Source: Planomonospora sp. ID82291
GTDB lineage: Bacteria; Actinomycetota; Actinomycetes; Streptosporangiales; Streptosporangiaceae
DNA: 64,000 bases
Reading direction: 5' to 3'
NCBI RefSeq assembly: GCF_015711645.1
Contig: NZ_JABTEX010000004.1
Span: 124,001-188,000, forward strand
Shown here: piece after piece, positions 9,565-18,540 of the stretch
Layout of the letters: each line of letters opens with the position of its first letter
How positions within the stretch are numbered: position 1 is the first letter of the stretch
Made by a program: the position numbers and the translations under genes
Notes under the pieces: generated by a model
Databases searched by the model: none
What the model was told of the DNA's origin: nothing
What the model saw: only the letters and a program-made list of their open reading frames with translations

Positions 9565-11360
9565 CGGCCCTGCAGGAGCTTACCGAGACCCCGGGCCTGC
9601 GGGGCGTCGAGCGGTCCGCGATCGCGACCGTGCGGCACGGGTTGTCGCTCACGCCCGAGATCCGCACGGGGCTGGCCGGCACGTTCGCGCTGGCGGTCCT
9701 CGCCACGGTCGGCAAGGTGATCGTCCCGATCGCGGTGCAGCAGACCATGGACCGGGGACTGGAGGGCCCCGTGCCCGACGTGGCCTACATCCGCGCCGTC
9801 GTGGCGGTCTGCGCCGCGGCGGTGGTGCTCACCGCGTTCTGCGGCTACCTGATGAACGTCCGCCTCTACAGGGCGACCGAGTCCTCGCTGGCCGCGCTGC
9901 GGGTGCGCGGTTTCCGGCACGTGCACGACCTGTCGGTGCTCACCCAGAACTCCGAGCGGCGCGGCGCGCTGGTCTCGCGGGTCACCGGGGACGTCGACCA
10001 GATCAGCGCCTTCATGCAGTGGGGCGGCCTGATGATCATCGTCGCGCTGGGCCAGCTGCTCGTGGCCAGCGTGCTGATGTTCGTCTACTCCTGGCGGCTG
10101 GGGCTGCTGGTCTGGCTCTGCTTCCTGCCGCTCATGGCCGCGATGCCGCGCTTCCAGCGGTGGCTGTCGGCCGCCTACACCCGGGTCCGCGAGCGGACCG
10201 GCGACATGCTGTCCGCGGTCGGCGAGTCGGTCGTCGGCGCGGCGGTGATCCGCGCCTACGGCGCCGAGGCCCGCACGGCCGAGCGGCTGGACACCGCGAT
10301 CGAGGCCAACAAGACCGCCCAGGCCCGCACCCAGAAGATCGTCGCGACCGTCTTCCCGCTGACCGAGATCGTGGCCGCCGTGGCCGTGGCCGGGGTGGTG
10401 CTGCTCGGCGTGCGGCTGGGCGTGGACGGGGACATCTCCGAAGGGCGGCTGGTCGCCTTCCTCTTCCTGATCACCCTGTTCATCTCCCCGCTGCAGATCG
10501 CCACCGAGGTGCTCAACGAGGCGCAGAACGCGATCGCCGGCTGGCGGCGGGTCCTGGGCGTGCTCGACACTCCGCCCGACGTCGCCGACCCGGGCGAGGA
10601 CGGCGTCGAGCTGCCGCGCGGGCCCATCTCCGTCTCCTTCCAGGAGGTCGGCTTCGCCTACCCCGGCGGGCCGGCGGTGCTGGGCGACGTCTCGGTCGAC
10701 ATCCCGCCGCGCTCGCGGATCGCGGTGGTGGGGGAGACCGGCTCCGGCAAGACGACCTTCGCCAAGCTGCTCACCCGGCTGATGGACCCGGTCTCCGGGC
10801 GGGTCGTCGTGGACGGCGAGGACCTGCGCCGGGTGCGCTTCTCCTCGCTGCGCGAGCGGATCGTCATGGTCCCGCAGGACGGCTTCCTGTTCGACGGCAC
10901 GCTGGCCGACAACATCCGCTTCGGCCGCCCGGAGGCGACCGACGAGGAGATCGGGCTGGCCCTGACCGAGCTGGGCCTGACCGACTGGCTGGAAGGGCTT
11001 CCCGCGGGCCTGGCCACCCCGGTCGGCCAGCGCGGCGAGTCGCTGTCGGCGGGCGAGCGCCAGCTCGTCGCGCTGGCCCGCGCCTACCTCGCCGACCCGG
11101 ACCTGCTCCTGCTGGACGAGGCGACCTCCGCGGTGGACCCGGCGACGGAGGTGCGGCTGGCCCGCGCCCTGGAGGGCGTCACGCGGGGCCGTACCGCGGT
11201 CTCCATCGCGCACCGGCTGTCCACCGCCGAGGCGGCCGACGAGGTGCTGGTCTTCGACCGGGGCCGGATCGTCCAGCGCGGGCCGCACGCCGAGCTGGTG
11301 GCGCGGCCCGGGGTCTACGCCGACCTGCACGCGTCGTGGGTGTCGGCCGCCCGGTCGTGA
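9561..11360 (+). CDS. ABC exporter half-transporter, catalytic subunit
   Basis: This 599-residue partner has six membrane helices, then Walker A GETGSGKTT (about 391-399), the signature LSAGERQL (about 493), Walker B LLLLDEATS with the catalytic Glu (about 514-522) and the switch His in IAHRLST (about 549). Its signature motif is altered (LSAGE instead of LSGGQ). The two subunits therefore build one competent ATP site (this Walker B with the partner's LSGGQ) and one degenerate site, as known for TM287/288-type exporters. The GTG start overlaps the upstream stop by 4 bases. Confidence 0.93.
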
Positions 11361-11455
11361 ACCGGTGGCCGTCCTCTGGATGACCAGCGAGAGAAATCCA
11401 CACAAAAGGGACATATTTCAGGGTTAAAGGGCGCTCCTGGTGGCAGGGGGTGAGT

Positions 11456-12385
11456 ATGGACGCGAACCTGCTGCCGCCGGGAGTGCGCTCGGCCGTGGCC
11501 GAGAGTGATCTGATGGACGACCTGGAGGATTTCCTGGTCGACGACGATGACGACGACGACCCCGTGCTGAGGCGGCGGGACGGACGTCCCGTCGACACCT
11601 GGCGCGAGCACTACCCCTACGACGAGCGGATGTCCCGGGACGAGTACGACCGGGCCAAACGGCTGCTCCAGATCGAGCTGCTCAAGCTGCAGTACTGGAT
11701 CAAGGACACCGGCGGCCGGCTGGTGATCCTGTTCGAAGGGCGCGACGCGGCGGGCAAGGGCGGCACGATCAAGCGCTTCATGGAGCACCTCAACCCGCGC
11801 GGCGCGCGCGTGGTCGCGCTGGAGAAGCCCAGCGAGCGCGAGAGCACCCAGTGGTACTTCCAGCGCTACGTCGCCCACCTGCCCGCCGCGGGGGAGATGG
11901 TCTTCTTCGACCGCTCCTGGTACAACCGCGCCGGCGTGGAGCGGGTGATGGGCTTCGCGACCCCGGAGCAGTACCTGGAGTTCATGCGCCAGGCCCCCCA
12001 ACTGGAGTGCATGCTCGTCCGTGACGGCGTCCACCTGGTGAAGTTCTGGTTCTCGGTGTCGCGCAAGGAGCAGCGGACCCGCTTCCTGATCCGCCAGGTC
12101 GACCCCGTGCGGCAGTGGAAGCTCTCGCCGATGGACCTGGAGTCGCTGGACAAGTGGGACGAGTACACCGAGGCCAAGGAGGACATGTTCCTGCACACCG
12201 ACACGGAGGAGGCGCCGTGGACGGTGGTCAAGAGCAACGACAAGAAGCGGGCCCGGATCGAGGCCATGCGGCACGTGCTGAGTCTGTTCGAGTACGAGAA
12301 CAAGGACCACGAGGTCGTCGGGACCCCCGACCCGAAGATCGTGGTCAAGGCCGCCGACGTGCTGGACGACGACCGCGTGCGCTAG
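11456..12385 (+). CDS. ppk2: polyphosphate kinase 2
   Basis: PPK2 uses polyphosphate to phosphorylate nucleotides, or the reverse. The 309-residue protein has the family's Walker A FEGRDAAGKGGT (about residues 92-103), Walker B FFDRSWYNRAGVER (about 148-161) and lid residues in KEQRTRFLIRQ (about 200). An acidic N-terminal stretch of seven Asp (about residues 25-31) precedes the catalytic domain. I prefer the ATG at 11456, which follows AGGGGG, over the GTG at 11450. The single-domain length and the motifs fit a class I PPK2, but donor and acceptor preference cannot be decided from sequence. It is transcribed alone between the exporter and hisI. Confidence 0.9.
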   Translation: MDANLLPPGVRSAVAESDLMDDLEDFLVDDDDDDDPVLRRRDGRPVDTWREHYPYDERMSRDEYDRAKRLLQIELLKLQYWIKDTGGRLVILFEGRDAAGKGGTIKRFMEHLNPRGARVVALEKPSERESTQWYFQRYVAHLPAAGEMVFFDRSWYNRAGVERVMGFATPEQYLEFMRQAPQLECMLVRDGVHLVKFWFSVSRKEQRTRFLIRQVDPVRQWKLSPMDLESLDKWDEYTEAKEDMFLHTDTEEAPWTVVKSNDKKRARIEAMRHVLSLFEYENKDHEVVGTPDPKIVVKAADVLDDDRVR

Positions 12386-12426
12386 GCGGGCCGTCCCGCG
12401 TCCCCGGCCGTCCCACGCTCCCGGCT

Positions 12427-12442
12427 GCGGCACAATTGCCGC
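12427..12442 (+). promoter_or_regulatory. palindrome over the hisI -10 box
   Basis: GCGGCA and TGCCGC flank CAAT immediately before the hisI ATG. The CACAAT at 12431-12436 is a plausible -10 box 6 bases from the start. The overlap suggests a repressor site on a leaderless promoter; this is inference. Confidence 0.4.
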
Positions 12443-12790
12443 ATGTCCCTTGACCCCGCGATCGCGGCCCGGCTGAAGCGCACCGCCGACGGGCTGGTGC
12501 CCGCGGTCGTCCAGCAGTACGACACCGGCGAGGTGCTGATGCTCGCCTGGATGGACGACGAGGCCCTGCACCGCACGCTCACCACCGGCCGGGCCACCTA
12601 CTGGTCGCGCAGCCGCGGCTCCTACTGGGTGAAGGGCGACACCTCCGGCCACGTCCAGCACGTCAGGTCGGCGGCCCTCGACTGCGACGGCGACACGATC
12701 CTGCTCAAGGTCGACCAGGTGGGCGCGGCGTGCCACACCGGTGACCGCACCTGCTTCGACGCGGACGAGCTGACGGTGACCCGGGCGTGA
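12443..12790 (+). CDS. hisI: phosphoribosyl-AMP cyclohydrolase
   Basis: HisI opens the adenine ring of phosphoribosyl-AMP in the third step of histidine synthesis. The 115-residue single-domain protein has the expected DEALHRTL and [10 protein letters not shown] motifs, the metal-binding DCDGD (about residues 76-80) and the Cys ligands in [10 protein letters not shown]. HisE is not fused, as is usual in actinobacteria. The stop overlaps the next gene in GTGA. In Streptomyces hisI is followed by trpE; here trpE is absent and hisI is directly coupled to the Trp-associated membrane protein. Confidence 0.95.
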   Translation: MSLDPAIAARLKRTADGLVPAVVQQYDTGEVLMLAWMDDEALHRTLTTGRATYWSRSRGSYWVKGDTSGHVQHVRSAALDCDGDTILLKVDQVGAACHTGDRTCFDADELTVTRA

Positions 12791-13515
12791 ACGCCGGGCG
12801 GGAGCTGTGGACGTGGGCGGCGGCCTGCGCGGCCGGGGCGGGAGCGGTGCTGCTGGCCGCCGGCCGCGAGTGGGCCGTGCTCGGTTCCGCGGGCGCCGGG
12901 GCGGACGGTGCCGAGCCGCCCGCCCTGACGGGTTCCGGGATCGTGTCCTTCCTGAGTCCGGTGGCGCTGGCCGTGCTCGCGGCGGTGGTCGCCGTGCTCG
13001 CCACGGGCGGCGGAGCGCGACGGGCGGTCGGCGCGGTGATCGCGCTGTGCGGGCTGGGCGTGCTCGCCGGCGCCTGGGACGGGACCGGGCGCGGTGCGCT
13101 GGCCGCGGCGGTGGAGGCGAACCTGGCCCGGGCCGCGGGCGGGGACGTCGCCCTCGACGCCTTCACGGTCCGCTGGACCTGGCCGGTGGTCGCGGCGGCG
13201 GGCGGGCTGGTGCTGCTGGCGGCCGGGGTGACGGCCGTCCTGCGGGGACCCCGTTGGCCCGGCATGTCCGGCCGGTACGACCGTTCGCAGCGCGGGCCCG
13301 GCGCGGGACCGGCCACCGAGCGGGCGCTGTGGGACGCGATCGACCGCGGGGCCGACCCGACCGATGACCCGGCCGATGCCGCGGTCGGCGATCGGGCCGG
13401 CGCCTCGGCCGGCGCCGCGGCCGGCGGCGCGGCCGGCGGCGGGCCGGGGGACCCGGGCGCGGGACCGTCCGCCGGCTCCGGCCCGGCCGGAGGGCCGGCG
13501 CGAGGGGAGCGCTGA
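12787..13515 (+). CDS. tryptophan-biosynthesis-associated membrane protein (TIGR02234)
   Basis: This 242-residue protein has four predicted membrane helices in the first 155 residues (for example [17 protein letters not shown] and [19 protein letters not shown]) and the REWAVL segment after the first helix. That matches the TIGR02234 family, which is found next to trp genes in actinobacteria. Its molecular role is unknown. The last 90 residues are Ala/Gly/Pro-rich and probably disordered. It overlaps hisI by four bases. Its presence here without trpE suggests the trp cluster has been rearranged. Confidence 0.85.
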   Translation: MNAGRELWTWAAACAAGAGAVLLAAGREWAVLGSAGAGADGAEPPALTGSGIVSFLSPVALAVLAAVVAVLATGGGARRAVGAVIALCGLGVLAGAWDGTGRGALAAAVEANLARAAGGDVALDAFTVRWTWPVVAAAGGLVLLAAGVTAVLRGPRWPGMSGRYDRSQRGPGAGPATERALWDAIDRGADPTDDPADAAVGDRAGASAGAAAGGAAGGGPGDPGAGPSAGSGPAGGPARGER

Positions 13516-13600
13516 CCCCGGTCGTCCGGACCGCCCCGGCCTCCGGATCACAGCTTGCCCACAGAGCGGCCGTGCCCGCCCGTGACCGGTACGTTGTGGC

Positions 13601-13606
13601 TAGGCT
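13601..13606 (+). promoter_or_regulatory. -10 box for the DUF4190 gene
   Basis: TAGGCT lies 33 bases upstream of the ATG at 13640, leaving a short leader with an AAGAGGAG ribosome-binding site at 13626-13633. Confidence 0.5.
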
Positions 13607-13639
13607 GCCGCCCGCAACTCGGATGAAGAGGAGTGATCC

Positions 13640-14038
13640 ATGAGCTATGGGAATCAGTCGGGCGGTTACGGCCCTCCCGGAGGGTACGGGCCCCCCGGCG
13701 GCTACGGCGGGCCGCCGCCCGGAGGCGGATACGACCCCTACGGCTACGGTGGGCCGCCCCCGCCCCGCGGCAGCAACGGCATGGCCATCGCCTCGCTGGT
13801 CATGGGGATCATCGGGCTCTTCACCTGCGGCGTGGCCTCGGTCGTGGGCATCGTGCTGGGGCACATCTCGCTGAACCAGATCAAGCGGACGGGCGAGGAG
13901 GGGCGCAGCATGGGCATCGCCGGCCTGATCCTGTCCTACTTCGGCATCGCCGGGTGGGTCCTGCTGCTGGTCTTCGCGCTGATGCTCGGCTGGTGGGGGC
14001 TGGGAGTCGCCGCCACCTCCCCGGGTTACGGCCTCTGA
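13640..14038 (+). CDS. DUF4190 membrane protein with Gly/Pro/Tyr-rich N terminus
   Basis: The 132-residue product starts with about 45 residues of GGYGPP-type repeats, a low-complexity cytosolic head common in actinobacterial membrane proteins. Two membrane segments follow (MAIASLVMGIIGLFTCGVASVVGIVLG and IAGLILSYFGIAGWVLLLVFALML), linked by a short loop with HISLNQIKRTGEEG, which is the DUF4190 core. The function is unknown. It has its own promoter and ribosome-binding site and is not coupled to neighbours. Confidence 0.85.
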   Translation: MSYGNQSGGYGPPGGYGPPGGYGGPPPGGGYDPYGYGGPPPPRGSNGMAIASLVMGIIGLFTCGVASVVGIVLGHISLNQIKRTGEEGRSMGIAGLILSYFGIAGWVLLLVFALMLGWWGLGVAATSPGYGL

Positions 14039-14082
14039 CGGACACCCGCGTGTGCCGACGGGCGTCTCCGCGCGCGGTTGAG

Positions 14083-14088
14083 TATCGT
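14083..14088 (+). promoter_or_regulatory. -10 box before the DUF2752 leader ORF
   Basis: TATCGT is followed by 6 bases and then GTG at 14095, the spacing of a leaderless start. Confidence 0.4.
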
Positions 14089-14094
14089 GGCCGG

Positions 14095-14163
14095 GTGACG
14101 GACGGCCGCCGGCGGAGAAACCGGGCGGGGCCGGAACGGCGGGGAGGACCGGGGTCGGGGTGA
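14095..14163 (+). CDS. possible 22-residue leaderless leader peptide
   Basis: A GTG at 14095 sits 6 bases after TATCGT and opens a 22-codon frame rich in Arg and Gly. Its TGA overlaps the GTG start of the DUF2752 gene in GTGA. I infer a translated leader that couples ribosomes into the downstream gene. The coding evidence is only the promoter spacing and the stop-start overlap. Confidence 0.35.
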   Translation: MTDGRRRRNRAGPERRGGPGSG

Positions 14164-14588
14164 CGGGGGAGACGGCGGGCGCGCGGCGGTCCGGAGGGCG
14201 GGCCCTGGCGGCGCCCCTGGGCTCGGCGCTGGCCGCCGGGGCGGCGGTCGTCCTGGTGGGCGCGGTGGACCCGAACGAGCCCGGCCACTACCCCTCCTGC
14301 CCGTTCCTCACGCTGACGGGGCTCTACTGCCCCGGCTGCGGCGGCCTGCGGGCCGTGCACGCGCTCGCCCACGGCGATCCCGTCACGGCCGCCGGCCTCA
14401 ACCCGCTCCTGGTGGCCGCGGTGCCGCTCCTGGCCGTGCTCTGGGCGCGCTGGGCGGCGCGGTCCTGGCGGGGCCTGCCGTTCGCGGCGACCTGGCTCCG
14501 CCCGGTGCACGCGTGGTGGCTGCTCAGCGTGCTGATCGTTTTTTGGATAGGACGAAATCTGCCTTTCGGGGACTTCCTGGCGCCATAG
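14160..14588 (+). CDS. DUF2752 membrane protein
   Basis: This 142-residue protein contains the DUF2752 signature CPFLTLTGLYCPGCGGLRAVHAL (about residues 45-67), with Cys residues in a CPxCG arrangement that may bind a metal or be redox-active. Three hydrophobic segments flank it (residues 17-37, 79-100 and about 114-130). The function is unknown. The GTG start overlaps the stop of a 22-codon leader ORF. Its frequent place beside trp genes in actinobacteria suggests only conserved synteny. Confidence 0.85.
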   Translation: MTGETAGARRSGGRALAAPLGSALAAGAAVVLVGAVDPNEPGHYPSCPFLTLTGLYCPGCGGLRAVHALAHGDPVTAAGLNPLLVAAVPLLAVLWARWAARSWRGLPFAATWLRPVHAWWLLSVLIVFWIGRNLPFGDFLAP

Positions 14589-14629
14589 CGACCGCGCCCG
14601 TCACCCGGTGGCGGGGTGACCTCGGCAAG

Positions 14630-14644
14630 GCCGATAGCATCGGC
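14630..14644 (+). promoter_or_regulatory. trpC promoter with operator-like palindrome
   Basis: GCCGAT and ATCGGC flank AGC. The TAGCAT -10 box at 14635-14640 lies inside this palindrome. Transcription would start near 14647 and give a leader of about 170 bases before trpC. A repressor site is inferred from the overlap. Confidence 0.4.
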
Positions 14645-14679
14645 AGGACAAGGGCAATCGATCGGGAGGGACCTGACCC

Positions 14680-14751
14680 GTGAGCGAGCGGAGCGAGCGA
14701 GCCACCAGACGCAGCAGCTTGCGAACGAGGGCGACGGAGGAGGCCCGGTGA
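14680..14751 (+). CDS. possible leader ORF 1 upstream of trpC
   Basis: A 23-codon frame starts with GTG AGC GAG CGG and follows GGGAGGG at 14662-14668. Its TGA overlaps the GTG of leader ORF 2. It has no Trp codon. The first bases belong to a GAGCG-rich repeat also present at 14748. It could be coding or simply a repeat containing start codons. Confidence 0.3.
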   Translation: MSERSERATRRSSLRTRATEEAR

Positions 14752-14819
14752 GCGAGCGGACCACGGGTGCAGGGATGATCACGAACGTGGCCTGCGGGCT
14801 TCGCGGGGAGGCCTCATGA
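14748..14819 (+). CDS. possible leader ORF 2 upstream of trpC
   Basis: This 23-codon frame begins with the same four codons except for one change, has GGAGGAGG 5 bases before its GTG, and ends in an ATGA overlap with trpC. The peptide contains [11 protein letters not shown] and no Trp. The tight ribosome-binding site and double coupling make translation plausible. Confidence 0.35.
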   Translation: MSERTTGAGMITNVACGLRGEAS

Positions 14820-15625
14820 GCGTGCTGGACGAGATCATCGACGGCGTCCGCGCCGATCTGGCCGAGCGCCAGCAGACCGTGGCCCTGTCCGAGCTCAAGG
14901 AGCGGGCCGAGCGGGCGCCGGCGCCCCGCGACGCCTACCGGGCGCTCAGCGGTGACCAGGTGGCCGTCATCGCGGAGGTGAAGCGCTCCAGCCCGTCGAA
15001 GGGCGCGCTGGCCGCGATCGCCGATCCGGCGGCCCTGGCCGCCGACTACGAGGCCGGCGGCGCGCACGTCATCAGCGTGCTCACCGAGCGGCGCCGCTTC
15101 GGCGGCAGCCTCGCCGACCTGGCCGCGGTGCGCGCCGTCGTCGACATCCCGGTGCTGCGCAAGGACTTCATCGTCACCTCCTACCAACTGTGGGAGGCCC
15201 GTGCCCACGGCGCCGACCTGGCGCTGCTGATCGTGGCCGCGCTGGACCAGAACGCGCTGGTCTCCCTCATCGAGCGGGCCGAGTCGATCGGGCTGGCGCC
15301 GCTGGTGGAGGTGCACACCGCCGAGGAGCTCGACCGGGCGCTGGACGCCGGAGCCCGGATCATCGGCGTCAACGCGCGTGACCTCAAGACCCTCGAGGTC
15401 GACCGGGAGGTCTTCGCCAAACTGGCCCCGAAGATCCCCGACGGCATCATCAAGATCGCCGAATCGGGCGTGCGCGGACCCCACGACCTGCTCGCCTACG
15501 CCCGGGCCGGCGCCGACGCCGTTCTGGTCGGCGAGAGCCTGGTGACCGGCAAGGACCCCCGCGCCGCCGTCGTGGACCTGGTCACCGCCGGAGCCCACCC
15601 CGCATCCCGACCCGAGGGGCAGTAA
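14816..15625 (+). CDS. trpC: indole-3-glycerol phosphate synthase
   Basis: TrpC closes the indole ring from carboxyphenylamino-deoxyribulose phosphate. The 269-residue TIM barrel has the family motifs [13 protein letters not shown] (about residues 49-61) with the catalytic Glu and Lys, LRKDFIV (about 117-123), GVNARDLKT (about 183-191) and IAESGVRG (about 212-219). It is monofunctional, not fused to TrpF. A GGGGAGG site precedes the ATG, which overlaps leader ORF 2. trpB begins 5 bases after its stop, so the genes form an operon. Confidence 0.96.
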   Translation: MSVLDEIIDGVRADLAERQQTVALSELKERAERAPAPRDAYRALSGDQVAVIAEVKRSSPSKGALAAIADPAALAADYEAGGAHVISVLTERRRFGGSLADLAAVRAVVDIPVLRKDFIVTSYQLWEARAHGADLALLIVAALDQNALVSLIERAESIGLAPLVEVHTAEELDRALDAGARIIGVNARDLKTLEVDREVFAKLAPKIPDGIIKIAESGVRGPHDLLAYARAGADAVLVGESLVTGKDPRAAVVDLVTAGAHPASRPEGQ

Positions 15626-15630
15626 GACAC

Positions 15631-16875
15631 GTGACAGCGACGCAAGAGCCCATCCTCACCGCGGCGGACCTGGCGGGCCACGGTGTGCACGGTGACGACC
15701 CGGACGCCCAGGGCAAGTTCGGCATCTTCGGTGGCCGCTACGTCCCCGAGGCGCTCATCCCGGCGCTGGACGAGGTCGCCGCCGAGTACGACCGGGCCAG
15801 GAACGACCCCGCCTTCCTCCGCGAGTTCGACCACCTGCTGCGCACCTACGCCGGACGGCCGACCACCCTCACCGAGGTGCCGCGCTTCGCCCAGCACGCG
15901 GGCGGCGCCCGGATCGTCCTCAAGCGCGAGGACCTGACCCACACCGGCGCCCACAAGATCAATAATGTACTCGGCCAGGCCCTGCTCACCAAGCGCCTGG
16001 GCAAGACGCGGGTGATCGCCGAGACCGGAGCCGGCCAGCACGGCGTCGCCACCGCGACCGCCGCCGCCCTCATGGGGCTGGAGTGCGTCATCTACATGGG
16101 CGCCGTCGACTGCGAGCGCCAGGCGCTGAACGTGGCGCGGATGAAGCTGCTCGGCGCCACGGTCGTCCCGGTCACCAACGGCAGCCAGACCCTCAAGGAC
16201 GCCATCAACGAGGCGTTCCGCGACTGGGTGACCAACGTCGACCGGACCCACTACCTGTTCGGCACGATCGCCGGTCCGCACCCGTTCCCCGAGATCGTGC
16301 GCGACTTCGCCCGCATCATCGGGGTCGAGGCCCGCCGCCAGATCCTGGAGCTGACCGGGGCCCTGCCGGACGCCGTCTGCGCCGCTGTCGGCGGCGGCTC
16401 GAACGCGATCGGCATCTTCCACGCCTTCATCGAGGACTCCGGCGTCGCGCTGCACGGCTACGAGGCCGGCGGCCGGGGTCTGGAGACCGGCGAGCACGCG
16501 CTCACGCTCACCGCGGGCTCCGTCGGCGTGCTGCACGGCTCGCGCACCTACGTCCTGCAGGACGAGGAGGGCCAGACGATCGAGTCGCACTCGATCTCCG
16601 CGGGGCTTGACTACCCCGGTGTCGGACCCGAGCACGCCTGGCTGAAGGACAGCGGCCGCGCGGTCTACCACGGCATCACCGACGCCGAGGCGATGGAGGC
16701 CTTCGCGCTCCTGGCCCGCACCGAGGGCATCATCCCGGCGATCGAGTCCTCCCACGCGCTGGCCGGAGCTCTCAAGCTCGGCCGCGAGCTGGGCCCCGAG
16801 GCGACCGTCCTGGTCAACCTCTCCGGCCGCGGCGACAAGGACATGGGCACCGCCATGAAGTACTTCGACCTCTGA
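15631..16875 (+). CDS. trpB: tryptophan synthase beta chain
   Basis: TrpB joins indole and serine with pyridoxal phosphate. The 414-residue protein has the cofactor Lys in the HTGAHKINN motif (about residues 104-112), the ammonium/Glu region [13 protein letters not shown] (about 131-143) and the phosphate-binding GGGSNAIG (about 254-261). It is the TrpB1 type that works with TrpA. It begins at a GTG 5 bases after trpC, without the trpX/M small gene found between them in Streptomyces. A 70-base gap separates it from trpA. Confidence 0.97.
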   Translation: MTATQEPILTAADLAGHGVHGDDPDAQGKFGIFGGRYVPEALIPALDEVAAEYDRARNDPAFLREFDHLLRTYAGRPTTLTEVPRFAQHAGGARIVLKREDLTHTGAHKINNVLGQALLTKRLGKTRVIAETGAGQHGVATATAAALMGLECVIYMGAVDCERQALNVARMKLLGATVVPVTNGSQTLKDAINEAFRDWVTNVDRTHYLFGTIAGPHPFPEIVRDFARIIGVEARRQILELTGALPDAVCAAVGGGSNAIGIFHAFIEDSGVALHGYEAGGRGLETGEHALTLTAGSVGVLHGSRTYVLQDEEGQTIESHSISAGLDYPGVGPEHAWLKDSGRAVYHGITDAEAMEAFALLARTEGIIPAIESSHALAGALKLGRELGPEATVLVNLSGRGDKDMGTAMKYFDL

Positions 16876-16945
16876 CGACCGATTCGCCTCCCCTCCGGCC
16901 CGGTCCGGAGGGGGCCCAAGGCCCCGATCCGCAACGGAACCCAAC

Positions 16946-17740
16946 ATGACGACTCTCCAGACGGTGTTCGCCAAGGCGAAGGCGGACGACCGCGCAGCCC
17001 TCGTCGGATACCTGCCCGCCGGATTCCCGACGAAGGACGGCGCGATCGCGGCCGCCGCCGCCATGGTGGAGGCGGGCTGCGATGTGATCGAGATCGGCCT
17101 GCCCTACTCCGACCCGCTCATGGACGGCCCGACCATCCAGGACGCCGTGCACCGGGCGCTGAGCAACGGCACCCGCATCGCCGACGTGCTGCGCACGGTC
17201 GAGGGCGTGGCCAAGACGGGCGCGGCCACCCTCGTCATGACCTACTGGAACCCGATCGACCGCTACGGGGCCGAGCGGTTCGCGCGGGACCTGGCCGGTG
17301 CGGGCGGGGTGGGCACCATCACCCCGGACCTGACTCCGGAGGAGGCCGGTCCCTGGCGGGAGGCCAGCGCCGCCGCCGGGATCGACACCGTCTTCCTGGT
17401 CGCCCCCAGCTCCACCGAGGAGCGCATCAAGGCCGTCGTCGAGTGCTGCACCGGCTTCGTCTACGCGGCGTCGCTGATGGGCGTCACCGGCGCCCGCGAG
17501 TCGGTCGGCTCGGCGGCGCAGGGCCTGGTCGAGCGGACCCGCACCCACACCGACCTGCCGGTCTGCGTCGGCCTGGGGGTCGGCAACGGCAGGCAGGCCG
17601 CCGAGGTCGCGGCCTACGCCGACGGCGTGATCGTGGGATCGGCGTTCATCCGCCGGCTCCTGGACGCCGCCGACGAGCCCTCCGGTCTGGCCGCGGTCCG
17701 CGAGCTGGGGGCCGAGCTCGCGGCGGGCGTGCGCGACTGA
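16946..17740 (+). CDS. trpA: tryptophan synthase alpha chain
   Basis: TrpA cleaves indole-glycerol phosphate and channels indole to TrpB. The 264-residue barrel has the catalytic Glu in EIGLPYSDP (about residues 49-57), the catalytic Asp in LMDGPTIQ (about 58-65), and the phosphate-binding loops VTGARESVG and GLGVGNGRQA. It is the last trp gene here; no terminator hairpin of note follows. Confidence 0.96.
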   Translation: MTTLQTVFAKAKADDRAALVGYLPAGFPTKDGAIAAAAAMVEAGCDVIEIGLPYSDPLMDGPTIQDAVHRALSNGTRIADVLRTVEGVAKTGAATLVMTYWNPIDRYGAERFARDLAGAGGVGTITPDLTPEEAGPWREASAAAGIDTVFLVAPSSTEERIKAVVECCTGFVYAASLMGVTGARESVGSAAQGLVERTRTHTDLPVCVGLGVGNGRQAAEVAAYADGVIVGSAFIRRLLDAADEPSGLAAVRELGAELAAGVRD

Positions 17741-17913
17741 ACGACCTCCCCGCGAGGCCGGCCGGGTCGGCAGCCCGGTCCGCGGCCGTTCGGCGGCCGT
17801 TCGGCGGCCTCTCCGCTCTTATCTGGCGCTTATCCAGGTCGTGATGGGGTTTCGTGCGAATGCCCGGCGTGTCCGCCGGGGGCCTGCCGCGACCGGAATC
17901 CGCATAGGAGACG

Positions 17914-18540
17914 ATGGTGCCCGTGAGTTCTGACAAGATCGTGCCGCCGAGGCCGCACGGCCTGCGGGCGGCGCTACCCTGGGTCACGACCGTCTCGCGG
18001 CTGGTGCTGGGAGGCGTGCTGATCGTCGCCGGCTGGGGGAAGATCGGCGCCCCCGTCCTGTCGGTCCAGGCGGTCAAGGCGTATGACCTGCTTCCGGAGT
18101 CGCTCGCCACGGTGGTCGGCTACGGCCTGCCCATCATGGAGATCGTCGTCGGGGTGCTGCTGGTCATCGGGCTGCTCACCCGGGTGGCGGGGATCATCTC
18201 CGCGCTGCTGATGCTGGCGTTCGTGATCGGCATCGGCTCCGCCTGGGCGCGCGGGCTGCGGATCGACTGCGGCTGCTTCGGCGGCGGCGGCCAGCTCGCG
18301 GCCGGCGTGGAACCCGGCTACCTCGTCGACATCCTGCGGGACTTCGGCCTGTTCGCGCTCGGCGTGGTCATCGCCTGGTTCCCGCCGGGCCGGTTCGCGC
18401 TGGACTCCGTGCTCGGGGTCACCTCGGCGCGGGAGGCCGATGCGTACGACACCGACGACACCGACGAGACCGAGGACGCGGACGGCGCCGAGCGCGCCGA
18501 GGGCGACACCGGGGAACCCCTGCAGAAGGAGAACCACTGA
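17914..18540 (+). CDS. MauE/DoxX family redox membrane protein
   Basis: The 208-residue protein has four membrane helices (starting near residues 28, 67, 93 and 146). A DCGCFGGGG motif lies near residue 113 between helices three and four, typical of MauE-like DoxX proteins that pass electrons to thioredoxin-fold partners. An acidic tail of about 40 residues with TDD/TDE repeats follows. Its TGA shares a base with the ATG of the next gene, a DsbA-like protein, so the pair probably forms an electron relay across the membrane. Their linkage is seen; the relay is inferred from the family. Confidence 0.82.
   Translation: MVPVSSDKIVPPRPHGLRAALPWVTTVSRLVLGGVLIVAGWGKIGAPVLSVQAVKAYDLLPESLATVVGYGLPIMEIVVGVLLVIGLLTRVAGIISALLMLAFVIGIGSAWARGLRIDCGCFGGGGQLAAGVEPGYLVDILRDFGLFALGVVIAWFPPGRFALDSVLGVTSAREADAYDTDDTDETEDADGAERAEGDTGEPLQKENH

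Noticed and set aside
14680-14819. classical Trp attenuator before trpC
   Set aside because: Neither leader ORF has a Trp codon, and no alternative terminator/antiterminator stems were evident.
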